Assembly (NCBI RefSeq): GCF_014773485.1
Contig: NZ_JACXBP010000007.1
Coordinates: forward strand, 62,001-126,000
DNA length: 64,000 nucleotides
Direction of reading: 5' to 3'
Source of the DNA: Erwinia aphidicola
GTDB taxonomy: Bacteria; Pseudomonadota; Gammaproteobacteria; Enterobacterales; Enterobacteriaceae
Below the pieces are notes generated by a model, which saw only the letters and a program-made list of their open reading frames with translations, searched no databases and had not been told where the DNA came from. Every line of letters begins with the position of its first letter. The first letter of the stretch is position 1. Below are positions 1 through 8,786 of the stretch, one piece after another. The translations under genes and the position numbers were made by a program.

Positions 1-356
1 GACCAGTCATCCACCTGCGTGGACCGGAACCCTAGCCTGCTATTGTGTTCAGTTATCTGTGTAACGCTGCTGCTATCATTACCTCAGCAAGAGTTGTGCC
101 AGCTTTAAAAGTCCCGGTAATCAGTGAATTCGCGTTTTCGCAGGTTATACGCGTTCCGCATTGGGGCATCATTTTCTGGCAGGCTGCATCAGCGCGGTGC
201 AGGCTTCAGGGACGGGCATGCCCGTCCACTACGAAAAATGTGCTCGGTGCAGGCGTCAGGATGGATATGCCTGTCCCCTACCAAAACTCGCTTGCCCGAC
301 GGGAAGCGGGTAACTACCCTTGATGTACTCTGTTTTCCCGGAAGGTAAAAATAACA
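1..356. other. Non-coding leader with two REP-like palindromes
   Basis: No convincing gene is visible. Two related units lie in tandem about 49 bp apart: both start with GGTGCAGGC, then the first has a perfect 18-bp palindrome (GGACGGGCATGCCCGTCC, 210-227) and the second a degenerate copy (about 258-276). They belong to the palindrome family scattered through the window. The small overlapping reading frames here have no recognisable content. The ribosome site of the downstream transporter (AAGG about 12 bases before its ATG) lies at the right edge. Confidence 0.6.
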
Positions 357-1637
357 ATGACAAAGCCTGAGCAGTTAAGAAAGAAAGCGCTGGTGGCGGG
401 CGCGGTGGGTAACTTTATTGAGTGGTATGAGTTTGCCGTGTACGGCTTTCTGGCCACGGTGATTGCGCAGAACTTCTTTACGCTTCAGGGCGAATCGGCG
501 ATGACGGGTATCATCCTGACCTGGGCTTCTTTTGCCGTTGCCTTCTTCTTCCGTCCGCTCGGGGCGATTATCTTTGGCCGCATCGGCGACAGAATCGGCC
601 GCAAGCCGACGCTGGTTGCGGTGTTGATCCTGATGACGCTGGCGACCGCCGCGATCGGTTTCGTGCCGGTTTATGCCTCGATTGGCGTCGCCGCCCCGCT
701 GCTGCTGACCCTGTTACGCATCCTTCAGGGGCTGTTCGCCGGCGGCGAGTACGGCGGCGCCGTCTCCCTGATGACGGAGTTTGCCCCCAAGGGCAAGCGC
801 GGGCTGTATGGCGCCTGGCAATCCCTGACCGTGGCGTTTGGCCTGCTGGCGGGTGCGGCGGTGGTCGCCACGCTCTCTGCCGTGATGAGCCCGGAGTCAC
901 TGCATGCCTGGGGCTGGCGCATCCCCTTTATTAGCGCGCTGCCGATGGGGCTGGTCGCACTCTGGCTGCGTATGCAGCTGGAAGAGACTCCGACCTTTAG
1001 CAATACGCAGCGTGCAGCCAGCCCACCCACGGCAGCGCGCAGCGGGCTGGTGCTGAGCGTCATTCTGCTGGGTATCGGCCGCGTTATGGTGTGGTCGGCG
1101 GCGGGTTATACCTACCTGGTGGTGATGCCCACCTACCTGCAGTCGGTGCTGCATACCGGGCTGAATCAGGCGCTGGTTATCGCGGTGCTGTCGAATATCG
1201 GCTTCGCCCTCACCATCCTGCCTGCCGGCATACTCAGCGACCGCATCGGCCGCAAACCGGTAATGATTGCGGCCAGCGTGCTGCTGCTGGTGTGCGCGTG
1301 GCCGCTGCTGAAGGTATTGCAGATGCCGGATATTGGCCTGCTGGTGAAATGCCTGATCGTGCTGTTTGCCGGGGCGATGGTCGGCATGCTTGCCGGTCCC
1401 GGGCCTGCCATGCTGGCGGAAATGTTCCCCACCCACGTACGTTATACCGGGCTGGGGCTGGCTTACTCCCTCTCCAATGCGCTGTTTTCCGGCTGTGCAG
1501 GCCTGATTATCAGCGGGCTGATTAAGCAGACCGGCAACAACGATATCCCGGCTTACTATGTGATTGTGACTGCGGCCATCAGCATTCTGGCGCTGATGAG
1601 CCTGCGGCGCGACGATCATCTGCGTTCGCTGGAGTAA
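357..1637 (+). CDS. MFS transporter, metabolite:H+ symporter (MHS) family
   Basis: Predicted inner-membrane proton-coupled importer of 426 residues with about twelve hydrophobic helices. The N-terminus has the MHS hallmark GNFIEWYEF (residues 18-26), and the loop after helix 2 has the MFS signature GRIGDRIGRK (74-83), echoed by DRIGRK after helix 8, as in KgtP, ProP, ShiA and citrate permeases. The substrate is probably a carboxylate or zwitterion, but nothing here fixes it. The ATG follows an AAGG ribosome site. The gene is monocistronic, and the next gene converges on it across a palindrome. No partner enzyme is adjacent on the same strand. Family is confident; substrate is unknown. Confidence 0.85.
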   Translation: MTKPEQLRKKALVAGAVGNFIEWYEFAVYGFLATVIAQNFFTLQGESAMTGIILTWASFAVAFFFRPLGAIIFGRIGDRIGRKPTLVAVLILMTLATAAIGFVPVYASIGVAAPLLLTLLRILQGLFAGGEYGGAVSLMTEFAPKGKRGLYGAWQSLTVAFGLLAGAAVVATLSAVMSPESLHAWGWRIPFISALPMGLVALWLRMQLEETPTFSNTQRAASPPTAARSGLVLSVILLGIGRVMVWSAAGYTYLVVMPTYLQSVLHTGLNQALVIAVLSNIGFALTILPAGILSDRIGRKPVMIAASVLLLVCAWPLLKVLQMPDIGLLVKCLIVLFAGAMVGMLAGPGPAMLAEMFPTHVRYTGLGLAYSLSNALFSGCAGLIISGLIKQTGNNDIPAYYVIVTAAISILALMSLRRDDHLRSLE

Positions 1638-1644
1638 TCGCCAG

Positions 1645-1711
1645 CGGGTCAGGCATGCCTTACCCCGGCAAACAGGTGCCGGCGTCGTAGGGGTCGGGCA
1701 TGCCGACCCGC
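1645..1711. repeat. REP-like palindrome between convergent genes
   Basis: A GGGTCGG/CCGACCC palindrome centred on GCATG lies at 1691-1709, preceded by GTAGG. A degenerate copy (GGTCAGGCATGCCTTACC) lies at 1648-1665. The position between two convergent genes is typical of these elements and could also serve as a bidirectional transcript end. Confidence 0.7.
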
Positions 1712-1746
1712 TCGCCTCCTGTAAAAACCCCCCTCTCCGGTAGCGG

Positions 1747-2934
1747 TTAAAGATGCTGTTTCAGCACCTTTCCGAGGGTCGCAATCCCTTTAACTATGTT
1801 CTCGTCGCTGTGCGTCGAGTAGCTGAAGCGGGCGAAGTTATGGCGCTGCAGCGTGGGGAAGAAACTCCCGCCAGGCACATAGGCGACTTTCGCCTCGGGT
1901 ATCGCATGGTGCAGCATAAACTGCGCGGTATCGACCCCTTGCGGGAACTCCAGCCAGGTAAACAGGCCACCGTCGGGGTTGGTGAAGCTGATGGTCTGCG
2001 GAAAGTGCGCCTTGATCGCCGCCAGCATGGTCTCTTTCTTACGCAGATAGCGTGCTTTGATGGTCTGGATATGCTCGTCGATGTCATGACGCTCCAGATA
2101 CAGCGACACCGCCGCCATATTCAACGTGCTGCACTGCGTGTCGGCGGCCAGCTTCAGCAGGCCGAGCTTCTCGGTGATCTCCTTCGATGCCACCGACCAG
2201 CCCAGGCGCAGGCCCGGTGCCAGAATTTTCGAGAAGCTGCCGAAATAGATTACCCGCCCTTCCGTATCCATACCTTTCAGCGTGGCGACTTTCTCGCCCT
2301 GATAGCGCACTTCACGGTACGGCGAATCCTCAAGGATAATAAAGTCGTACTGATTAGCGAGCGCGATCAGATGGCGGCGGCGCGCCAGCGACAGCGTGAT
2401 ACCGGTCGGATTATGGAAATCGGGTACGGTATAAATGAATTTGATACGCTTACCGGCCTGCAGCTCGGCTTCCAGCACCTCCGTCATCATGCCCTGTTCG
2501 TCCATCGGCACGGCCAGATACTCAGGCTGGCAAGTGTTGAAGGCCAGCAGCGCACCCAGGAAGGTCGGCGCTTCGGTGGCAACGATATCGCCCGGGTTCA
2601 GCAGCAGGCGCGCCGCCAGGTCCAGCCCCTGCTGGCTCCCCTGTAAAATCAGCACATTGTCGTCGCTGCAGGCAATACCTTCGCGCGCCATGCGGGCGGC
2701 GATCTGCTCGCGCAGCTTAGGCATACCGGTCGAGTGAGTGTACTGCAGGGAAGCTTCACCCGGGCCGGAGAGCAGCTCGGCGTAGATATCCTGCAACGCC
2801 TGCGCCGGAAACAGGCTGGAGTCCGGGTAACCACCGCCAAAGGAAATAATGGAAGGGTCGGCCCCTAACTGTAATAACTGTCTGATTGCTGAAGGCTTGA
2901 CCAGCTCCATTCTGTCGGCGTAACGCGTGCTCAT
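1747..2934 (-). CDS. PLP-dependent aminotransferase, class I/II (2-aminoadipate transaminase-like)
   Basis: A fold-type I aminotransferase of 395 residues. Visible landmarks are the HNPTG motif near residue 175, EDSPY at 202-206 (Asp that pairs with the pyridine nitrogen) and SFSK at 233-236, whose Lys236 should bind pyridoxal phosphate. The overall pattern matches the LysN/MocR-catalytic-domain group, but there is no GntR DNA-binding domain in front, so it is an enzyme rather than a regulator. It lies 98 bp downstream of the NCS1 permease on the same strand and may be co-transcribed with the amidase and permease, which would fit salvage of nitrogen from an amide. The amino-acid substrate cannot be read from sequence. 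Confidence 0.85.
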   Translation of the reverse strand: MSTRYADRMELVKPSAIRQLLQLGADPSIISFGGGYPDSSLFPAQALQDIYAELLSGPGEASLQYTHSTGMPKLREQIAARMAREGIACSDDNVLILQGSQQGLDLAARLLLNPGDIVATEAPTFLGALLAFNTCQPEYLAVPMDEQGMMTEVLEAELQAGKRIKFIYTVPDFHNPTGITLSLARRRHLIALANQYDFIILEDSPYREVRYQGEKVATLKGMDTEGRVIYFGSFSKILAPGLRLGWSVASKEITEKLGLLKLAADTQCSTLNMAAVSLYLERHDIDEHIQTIKARYLRKKETMLAAIKAHFPQTISFTNPDGGLFTWLEFPQGVDTAQFMLHHAIPEAKVAYVPGGSFFPTLQRHNFARFSYSTHSDENIVKGIATLGKVLKQHL

Positions 2935-3032
2935 TAAGTATTCCCTGCGATGTTTTTTATTGGAAATCCACGTTATGAGAGTGAGTAAGTTATGTCAATA
3001 AAGGGCCGGGCAAAAAAACTCGGCCCCTGCCG

Positions 3033-4340
3033 CTATGCCTGGATGACGACCTTTTTATCCGCCGTGCGCGCCATTCCGATCTTCATCAACACCAGATAGC
3101 CGACCGCACCCGCCACCAGCCCGATCGTCGCTTCGCCAAACTGCGGAAACCAGATATGCGCAGCCACCGCACACAGGCTGCCGAACGCCCAGCCGGCAAA
3201 GGCGCTGCCGCGAATACGCTGAGTTTTACGCTGGCCGCTGAGGCGCGACATAAAGATCAGGTCAACAATCATCACCGCACCAAATGGCGGCACCACCACG
3301 CCGAGCAGACTGAGCCACTCCAGGAAGTAGTGCCACACTCCGGCCAGCGCCAGCGCACCGCCCGCCGCACCGAGGATCAAGGTCCAGATGCGCATTTTGC
3401 TGCTGAAGATATGGCTAAAGGCCACCGCGCCGTTGTACAGGCAGTGGGTACACACCGAGCCAAGGTTGATAAAGACAAACAGGCAGGCCACGGTACTGAG
3501 CAGCACGCCGTGCCCCATCAGCAGCGGCAGGAAGTTGCCGCCGTTGTTGAGCGGATCCACCGCTGCGCCCAGCGCCACAATCACCACGCCGAACAGGTAG
3601 GAGATGCCATTGGCCAGTGGAAACGCGGAGAACGCGGCAAATACGGCGGATCTGCCGTTTTTCGACCTGCGGGTAAAGTCTGCCGTCATGGTGCCGGAGT
3701 CGGCAAAACCGGCCACAACCATCGTCACGGCTGTACCCAGCGTCATGCCGCCCGCTACGCTGGCGCTGCCTTTAAACTCAGTGACAGTGCTGAAGTCATG
3801 ATTTTCTGACACCAGCCACAGCGCCACCAGCCCGAGCACCACATATAGCGGCGCAGCGATGATGCCCAGCACTGACAGCGCGCGCACGCCGAGGAAGGTG
3901 ATGGCGGTATAAAGCACCATGGCAAACGCCGTTACTGCCAGCGCATTCCAGCCAAAGGTCTGGTTGATCACCAGCCCGGTCAGCCCGGTCTGGAAGGCGT
4001 ACCAGCCGATCACCACGATGGAGAGAAACCCGGACACCAGAATATAGCCCTGGGTACCGAAAGTCCGTTTTGCCTGCAGCGCAAAGTTCATTCCGCTATT
4101 GCCGGCAAACCAGCTCAGCGCACCGACATAGGCAAACAGCACCAGGTTGCCGAGCAGGATAGCGATAATTGCCGGCCAGAAACCGAGGTGCCAGGTAATG
4201 ATGCCGCCGAACAGCGCGTTGGTGAGGATCATCGGGAAGCCAAACCACACCGCCGAGACGGAGCGCGTAGAGTGACGATGGCTGAGCGGAACCGGCTGGT
4301 GCTCAAATTCCTGATGCAGACTGTCTGATGATTTTTTCAC
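3033..4340 (-). CDS. NCS1 family permease, cytosine permease (CodB)-like
   Basis: An integral membrane transporter of 435 residues in the nucleobase:cation symporter-1 family. It begins with a short hydrophilic tail and then about twelve helices; the segment GTMTADFTRRSKNGRSAV around residue 215 resembles the CodB loop after helix 6. No cytosine deaminase is adjacent. Instead an amidase gene ends 9 bp upstream, so the cargo may be another amide- or ring-containing nitrogen compound. The start is GTG at 4338-4340, chosen because a GAGGAA ribosome site overlapping the amidase stop sits 7-12 bases before it. Family is confident; the cytosine assignment is tentative. Confidence 0.8.
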   Translation of the reverse strand: MKKSSDSLHQEFEHQPVPLSHRHSTRSVSAVWFGFPMILTNALFGGIITWHLGFWPAIIAILLGNLVLFAYVGALSWFAGNSGMNFALQAKRTFGTQGYILVSGFLSIVVIGWYAFQTGLTGLVINQTFGWNALAVTAFAMVLYTAITFLGVRALSVLGIIAAPLYVVLGLVALWLVSENHDFSTVTEFKGSASVAGGMTLGTAVTMVVAGFADSGTMTADFTRRSKNGRSAVFAAFSAFPLANGISYLFGVVIVALGAAVDPLNNGGNFLPLLMGHGVLLSTVACLFVFINLGSVCTHCLYNGAVAFSHIFSSKMRIWTLILGAAGGALALAGVWHYFLEWLSLLGVVVPPFGAVMIVDLIFMSRLSGQRKTQRIRGSAFAGWAFGSLCAVAAHIWFPQFGEATIGLVAGAVGYLVLMKIGMARTADKKVVIQA

Positions 4341-4349
4341 GGGTGTTCC

Positions 4350-5795
4350 TCAGAGTTCAGGCGCGAACCGCGCAGGTTGGTGGTGTTTCCACGGCTGGAG
4401 ACGTTCAAACGCGGCGCTGGCGGCCAGCACGCGGGCATCGTCGAGATGGCGGCCAACGATCTGCAGCCCGACCGGCAGCCCTTCGGCGGTAAATCCGCAC
4501 GGCACCGAGGCAGCAGGCTGGCCGCTGAAGTTGAACGGGAAGCAGAATGACAGCCAGTGATCGCTGCTCACCCGGCGGCCGTTAATCTCTTCCGGCCCCT
4601 GCATCCCCAGCGGGAATGGCGGTGCGGCCAGCGTGGGGGTAATCAGCAGGTCGTAGCCCTGCATAAAGCGCCACAGCGTATTCACCAGCCTCTTGCGCGC
4701 CGTCATGGCATCGGTAAATTCGGCGGCCTGCCACGGCCGTTGCAGCATGGCAACCAGATGCGCGGCCATCTGCCCGCCGAACTCAGGCAGCTGCGCGCGC
4801 ATGCCGCTCAGGTCGGTTTCCAGCGCGACTATGGCGCGAAATGACTCAACCTGGTCGCCAAATGGCGGGTCGACGAGCTCCACCGTGCAGCCGAGGTCAT
4901 CGGCAAAGCGCTGGGCGGCGCGGCTGACCAGCGCTCTTACCTGCGGGTCGAGCGCCACAAAACCAAAATTGGCGCTGAAGGCTACGCGTAGCCCGCGCAC
5001 TGGCTGGCGTAACGAACCGAGCCACTCCACGTCGCTGCAGGGAATCGAGTGGCGATCGCGCATATCCGGTCCCGCCATCACCGACATCATCAGCGCCGCA
5101 TCGCGCACGCTGCGCGTCATCGGGCCAATGTGCTCCAGCGACTCCCAGCTTGAGACCCCGGGATAGCGATCGTCGCGGCAGCCGGGCCACAGCGGCACGC
5201 GCCCCATCGACGGTTTAAAACCGTAAATCCCGCAGTGCGCCGCCGGGATACGTACCGACCCGCCGCCGTCGCTGCCGAGCGCCAGCGGGCACAGTCTTGC
5301 AGCCAGCGCCGCCCCGGACCCAGCGCTGGAGCCGCCGGGCGTCTTGCTGAGATCCCACGGATTACGCGGCGTGGGAAACAGCAGGTTGTCCCCCACGCCG
5401 CTGTAGCCGAACTCCGGCGCGGTGGTTTTCCCCAGCATCACCGCACCGGCGGCCATCAGGCGCTCAACGCAGATATCATCTTCATCCGGCACGAAATCGC
5501 GATAGATAGCCGAGCCGGAAGTGGTTTTTACCCCGGCGGTAGAGATCAGGTCTTTTACCGCCAGCGGCACCCCGGCCAGCGGCGGCAGCGTCTCACCGCG
5601 CGCCCGCCGGGCATCTACCGCCGCGGCCTGCGCCAGTGCCCGCTGCGGCGTGGGGGTACAAAACGCGTGAATCTGCCCGTCGCGGCTCTCCATGCGGTCA
5701 AGCGCGGCGCGGGTAATCTCCAGCGCCGAGACTTCGCCGTGGCGAATATGCGCCGCCAGATTGGTCGCATCGCCATCCAGTAAATCGTCAAACAT
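4350..5795 (-). CDS. Amidase signature family hydrolase
   Basis: A serine amidohydrolase of 481 residues using the Ser-cisSer-Lys triad. The catalytic elements are Lys81 in AVKDL, the cis-Ser region GGSSAGS (154-160) and the nucleophile Ser180 in GSDGGGS. The motif reads GGSSAGSG where GGSSGGS is commoner. There is no signal peptide, so it is cytoplasmic. Substrates in this family range from aryl and alkyl amides to carbamoyl compounds. It heads a two- or three-gene unit with the NCS1 permease and perhaps the aminotransferase, which points to import and hydrolysis of a nitrogenous compound. A GGTGGGG ribosome site precedes the ATG, and a sigma-54-like promoter lies about 40 bp upstream. Confidence 0.85.
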   Translation of the reverse strand: MFDDLLDGDATNLAAHIRHGEVSALEITRAALDRMESRDGQIHAFCTPTPQRALAQAAAVDARRARGETLPPLAGVPLAVKDLISTAGVKTTSGSAIYRDFVPDEDDICVERLMAAGAVMLGKTTAPEFGYSGVGDNLLFPTPRNPWDLSKTPGGSSAGSGAALAARLCPLALGSDGGGSVRIPAAHCGIYGFKPSMGRVPLWPGCRDDRYPGVSSWESLEHIGPMTRSVRDAALMMSVMAGPDMRDRHSIPCSDVEWLGSLRQPVRGLRVAFSANFGFVALDPQVRALVSRAAQRFADDLGCTVELVDPPFGDQVESFRAIVALETDLSGMRAQLPEFGGQMAAHLVAMLQRPWQAAEFTDAMTARKRLVNTLWRFMQGYDLLITPTLAAPPFPLGMQGPEEINGRRVSSDHWLSFCFPFNFSGQPAASVPCGFTAEGLPVGLQIVGRHLDDARVLAASAAFERLQPWKHHQPARFAPEL

Positions 5796-5834
5796 ATTTC
5801 ACCCCACCCTGATTGCTAGCACTGAGGCTATCAC

Positions 5835-5850
5835 TGCATAAAGCGGGCCA
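5835..5850 (-). promoter_or_regulatory. Candidate sigma-54 promoter for the amidase-permease unit
   Basis: Read on the minus strand the site is TGGCCC-N5-ATGCA. The -24 GG and -12 GC are separated by exactly ten bases, as sigma-54 requires. The predicted start, near 5824, leaves a leader of about 29 bases before the amidase ATG. Two isolated TGCAC half-sites lie near 5945 and 5969, at about -120 and -145, but no full NtrC dyad was seen. Confidence 0.5.
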
Positions 5851-5975
5851 GATATGAGTAGATCAGGTAAATCGTTGCTGAAGAGGCGCCGGGATAGGAT
5901 GCGGGATACAAATCGGAAACCCCTGCGCGTGGATCAGAGCAGGAGATGCACAAAAATAAGGCGGGATTGCACTAT

Positions 5976-6112
5976 AAAAGCGGTCGACCATTAAGGCCGA
6001 TCTGATGTAGGGGGCGACCGCTTTTTGGGTCGACCCGCGGTATAGAATAAACCAAAAGGCCGACCGGAAAAGAGGGTCGGCCACTACGGTAGGGGTCGGG
6101 CATGCCCGACCC
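5976..6112. repeat. Cluster of REP-like palindromes in a gene-free stretch (5796-6118)
   Basis: This 323-bp gap holds no gene. Besides the amidase promoter it carries three hairpins: AAAAGCGGTCG pairing with GCGACCGCTTTTT (about 5976-6028), GGCCGACC/GGTCGGCC around an eight-base GGAAAAGA loop (6058-6082), and a perfect 20-bp palindrome GGGTCGGGCATGCCCGACCC (6093-6112) introduced by GTAGG. The last two types recur together elsewhere in the window. The last ends 7 bp from the stop codon of the MFS gene and could act as its transcript end. Confidence 0.7.
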
Positions 6113-6118
6113 GAAGGC

Positions 6119-7348
6119 TTACGAATTCTCCAGCTTCTGCCGCCGCCTCAAATGCGGGAACAGCGTCATCCACACCGCGACCACCACCAGGGTGCCGACG
6201 CCACCGAGCACCGCAGCAGGCACCGCGCCCATCATTGCTGCCAGCAGGCCGGATTCAAACTCCCCGAGCTGGTTTGAGGTATTAATAAAGATGCTGTTGA
6301 CCGCATTGACGCGCCCGCGCATATCATCCGGGGTGTCGAGCTGCACCAGCGCCCCGCGGATCACCATGCTGACCATATCAAAACCGCCGAGCGCGGCCAG
6401 CGCCAGCAGCGAGAGCCACAGCTGGCTGGAGAGCGCAAACACCAGCGTAGCAACGCCGAACCCGGCTACGGAACCAAACATAATCATGCCGACATTCTTC
6501 TCCAGCTTGTTACGGCTGAGCCAGACGCCCACCAGCAGCGCGCCAACCGACGGTGCGCCGCGCAGCATCCCCAGCCCCCACGGCCCGGTATGCAGAATAT
6601 CTTTGGCAAAAATTGGCAGCAGCGCAGTGGCGCCGCCCAGCAGCACGGCAAACAGGTCGAGCGAGATCACGCCCAGCACGTCGCGGCGCTCGCGGATGAA
6701 CTTCACCCCGGCAAACAGCGTTTTGATATTGGCGGGCAGACGCGGCTGCGCGGCGCGGATAAAGCGGATGCGGCTGACCATAATAATCGACAGCAGGTAA
6801 AACGCCGCGGCCACCGTATACACCACCTCTGGTCCGGCAACATACAGCAGCCCGCCGAGAGTCGGGCCGAGGATCACCGCGCTTTGCCCGCTCACCGCCC
6901 CCGCTGCCGTGGCGCGCGCCAGCATCGCAGGCGGCACCAGCGAGGGCAGCATCGACTGCATTGCCGGGCCTTCAATCGCCTTCGCCACCGAGATAAGAAA
7001 CACCAGCCCCCACAGCGCGTGCTGATTCGACCAGTGATTAAAGGTCAGCAGCACCAGCGCCAGCAGCGCGCCCCACTCCATGAGCTGCCCGCACAGCACA
7101 ATACGGCGGCGATCGTACTGGTCGGCCATATGCCCGGCCGGCAGCGCCAGCAGCACCGACGGCAGAAACTGCATCAGGCCAATCATCCCCAGCGCCATTG
7201 CACTGTGGGTGATAGCGTAGATCTGCCAGCTGACCGCCACGGAGAACATCTGAAAACCGAAGGAAGAGAAAGTGCGCGCCAGCCAGAAAGCGACAAAGGC
7301 GCGTTGATGCAGCAGCGAACCATCCGCTGCTGGTGCAGGTGAACTCAT
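6119..7348 (-). CDS. MFS transporter, EntS-like exporter family
   Basis: A twelve-helix major facilitator of 410 residues. Its N-terminal stretch RAFVAFWLARTFSSFG, the loop ADQYDRRRI after helix 2 and the DMRGRVNAVNSIFI segment in the C-half resemble the EntS/MFS_3 family of efflux pumps, whose best-known member exports enterobactin. No siderophore gene is nearby, so the cargo is unknown. I chose the ATG at 7348 (MSSPAPAADG); the longer frame would need a TTG inside a perfect inverted repeat and lacks a ribosome site. The gene stands alone, with a candidate operator just upstream. Confidence 0.8.
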   Translation of the reverse strand: MSSPAPAADGSLLHQRAFVAFWLARTFSSFGFQMFSVAVSWQIYAITHSAMALGMIGLMQFLPSVLLALPAGHMADQYDRRRIVLCGQLMEWGALLALVLLTFNHWSNQHALWGLVFLISVAKAIEGPAMQSMLPSLVPPAMLARATAAGAVSGQSAVILGPTLGGLLYVAGPEVVYTVAAAFYLLSIIMVSRIRFIRAAQPRLPANIKTLFAGVKFIRERRDVLGVISLDLFAVLLGGATALLPIFAKDILHTGPWGLGMLRGAPSVGALLVGVWLSRNKLEKNVGMIMFGSVAGFGVATLVFALSSQLWLSLLALAALGGFDMVSMVIRGALVQLDTPDDMRGRVNAVNSIFINTSNQLGEFESGLLAAMMGAVPAAVLGGVGTLVVVAVWMTLFPHLRRRQKLENS

Positions 7349-7362
7349 AGCGATTCCGAATC

Positions 7363-7393
7363 TTATTGTCAGGTTTTGTAATGTTGACAATAA
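7363..7393. promoter_or_regulatory. Inverted repeat upstream of the MFS exporter
   Basis: Perfect 8-bp arms TTATTGTC (7363-7370) and GACAATAA (7386-7393) are separated by 15 bases and sit 15-45 bp upstream of the exporter start. The placement suits an operator for a dimeric repressor. No regulator gene is adjacent, so the protein that would bind is unknown. Confidence 0.4.
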
Positions 7394-7459
7394 AATAGCG
7401 CAATCAGCGCGATGCGGCGATGAGAATAATCACCAGCGCACTCGCCCTGACTGCACGCT

Positions 7460-8776
7460 TTACTGCGCGGCGGTGACGCGCCAGACGGTGTCTCCGGCAT
7501 CGTCGGCGATCAGCAGCGCCCCCTGCTGGTCCATCGCCAGCCCAACCGGCAGGCCGTGCACCTGCTTATGATCGTCGCTGAGGAACCCCGTCACCACCGG
7601 CTGCGGCAGGCCAACCGGCTTGCCGTTCTCAAAGGCGACGTACGCCACGCGATAGCCGTTGAGCGGGTCGCGGTCCCAGCTTCCGTGTTCGCTGATAAAC
7701 GCCCCGCCGTGATACTGCGCGGGCAGACTGTTGCCGGTGTAGAACCACAGGCCAAGCGGCGCGACGTGCGAGCTGAGCGCATAATCCGGCTTCACGGCTT
7801 TCGCTACCAGATCCGGGCGCGGCGGCTGTGCACGCTTGTCAACATGCTGACCAAAATAGCTGTATGGCCAGCCGTAGAACGCCCCTTCATTCACCGAGGT
7901 CAGATAATCTGGCACCAGGTCTGCACCAATTTCATCCCGCTCGTTGACCACCGCCCACAATTTTCCGGTTTGTGGCTCCCACTGTAATCCGGTCGGATTG
8001 CGCAGCCCGCTGGCATAAATACGGCTGGCGCCGCTGGCCGCATCCACTTCCAGCACTGCCGCCCGCCGATACTCGGCCCCGATGCCGTTTTCGGTGATAT
8101 TACTGTTAGAACCCACGCCAACATAAAGCTTGCTGCCGTCCGGGCTGGCGAGCAGCGATTTGGTCCAGTGGTGATTGATCGGGCCGCCCGGTAGCTCGGT
8201 CAGCTCGGTCCCCGGCGCCTCAATGCGCGTCTGTCCGCTCTGATACGGATACTTCATCAGGCTGTCGGCGTTCGCCACATACAGCGTATTACCGACCAGC
8301 TGCACGCCAAACGGCGAGTGCAGCCCCTCAAGGAAAACATGCTTCTCCCAGGTTTTACCGTCGCCGCTGCTGTTACGCAGCAGGGTAATACGGTTGCCGC
8401 CTGCTCCCCCCTTACCGGAAGACTGCTGCACAATGCCCATAATCAGCTGCTTCGGTCGGCTGGTGGGTTTCGCCGGGCCGTTAGCCTCCACCACCAGAAT
8501 ATCGTTATTCGGCAGCACGTACAGCTGGCGCGGATGCTGCAGACCGCTGGCAATTTTGGCAATTTGCAGCCCCTGTGCCACCTGCGGCTTCTCATCGCCC
8601 TTCCAGCCGACGCCCTGCGGCACGCGCATCGGCGGCATCAGGAAGTTCTGCGCCTCCGGCAGCACCGGATCGGCGCCCACCTGCTGATTCGGGTCCATGG
8701 TTGAAGCGCCATCGCATCCGGCGAGCATCAGCGCTGCCGACAGCGCCAGCAGAGGGAAAACGTGTTGATTTTTCAT
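7460..8776 (-). CDS. Lipoprotein, sorbosone dehydrogenase / PQQ-glucose-dehydrogenase-like beta-propeller
   Basis: A 438-residue secreted lipoprotein. The first 20 residues form a signal peptide ending in a lipobox LMLAGC, with Cys21 as the lipidation site. The body has the repeating blades of the soluble PQQ sugar-dehydrogenase/L-sorbosone dehydrogenase family, with landmarks SPFGVQL, GVGSNSNITENG, ASGLRNPTGLQW and EGAFYGWPYSYFG. The expected reaction is oxidation of an aldose or sorbosone in the periplasm, if PQQ is supplied. The start at 8776 is supported by GAGGAGAA on the minus strand; longer frames lack the signal peptide at the true N-terminus. It follows a DUF2231 membrane-protein gene by 10 bp, probably as one operon. 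Confidence 0.8.
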   Translation of the reverse strand: MKNQHVFPLLALSAALMLAGCDGASTMDPNQQVGADPVLPEAQNFLMPPMRVPQGVGWKGDEKPQVAQGLQIAKIASGLQHPRQLYVLPNNDILVVEANGPAKPTSRPKQLIMGIVQQSSGKGGAGGNRITLLRNSSGDGKTWEKHVFLEGLHSPFGVQLVGNTLYVANADSLMKYPYQSGQTRIEAPGTELTELPGGPINHHWTKSLLASPDGSKLYVGVGSNSNITENGIGAEYRRAAVLEVDAASGASRIYASGLRNPTGLQWEPQTGKLWAVVNERDEIGADLVPDYLTSVNEGAFYGWPYSYFGQHVDKRAQPPRPDLVAKAVKPDYALSSHVAPLGLWFYTGNSLPAQYHGGAFISEHGSWDRDPLNGYRVAYVAFENGKPVGLPQPVVTGFLSDDHKQVHGLPVGLAMDQQGALLIADDAGDTVWRVTAAQ

Positions 8777-8786
8777 CTTTTTCTCC

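Noticed and set aside
897..1619. Antisense frame of 240 codons in the MHS transporter
   Set aside because: It overlaps a well-supported membrane protein and is Gln/His/Arg-rich, a usual shadow pattern.
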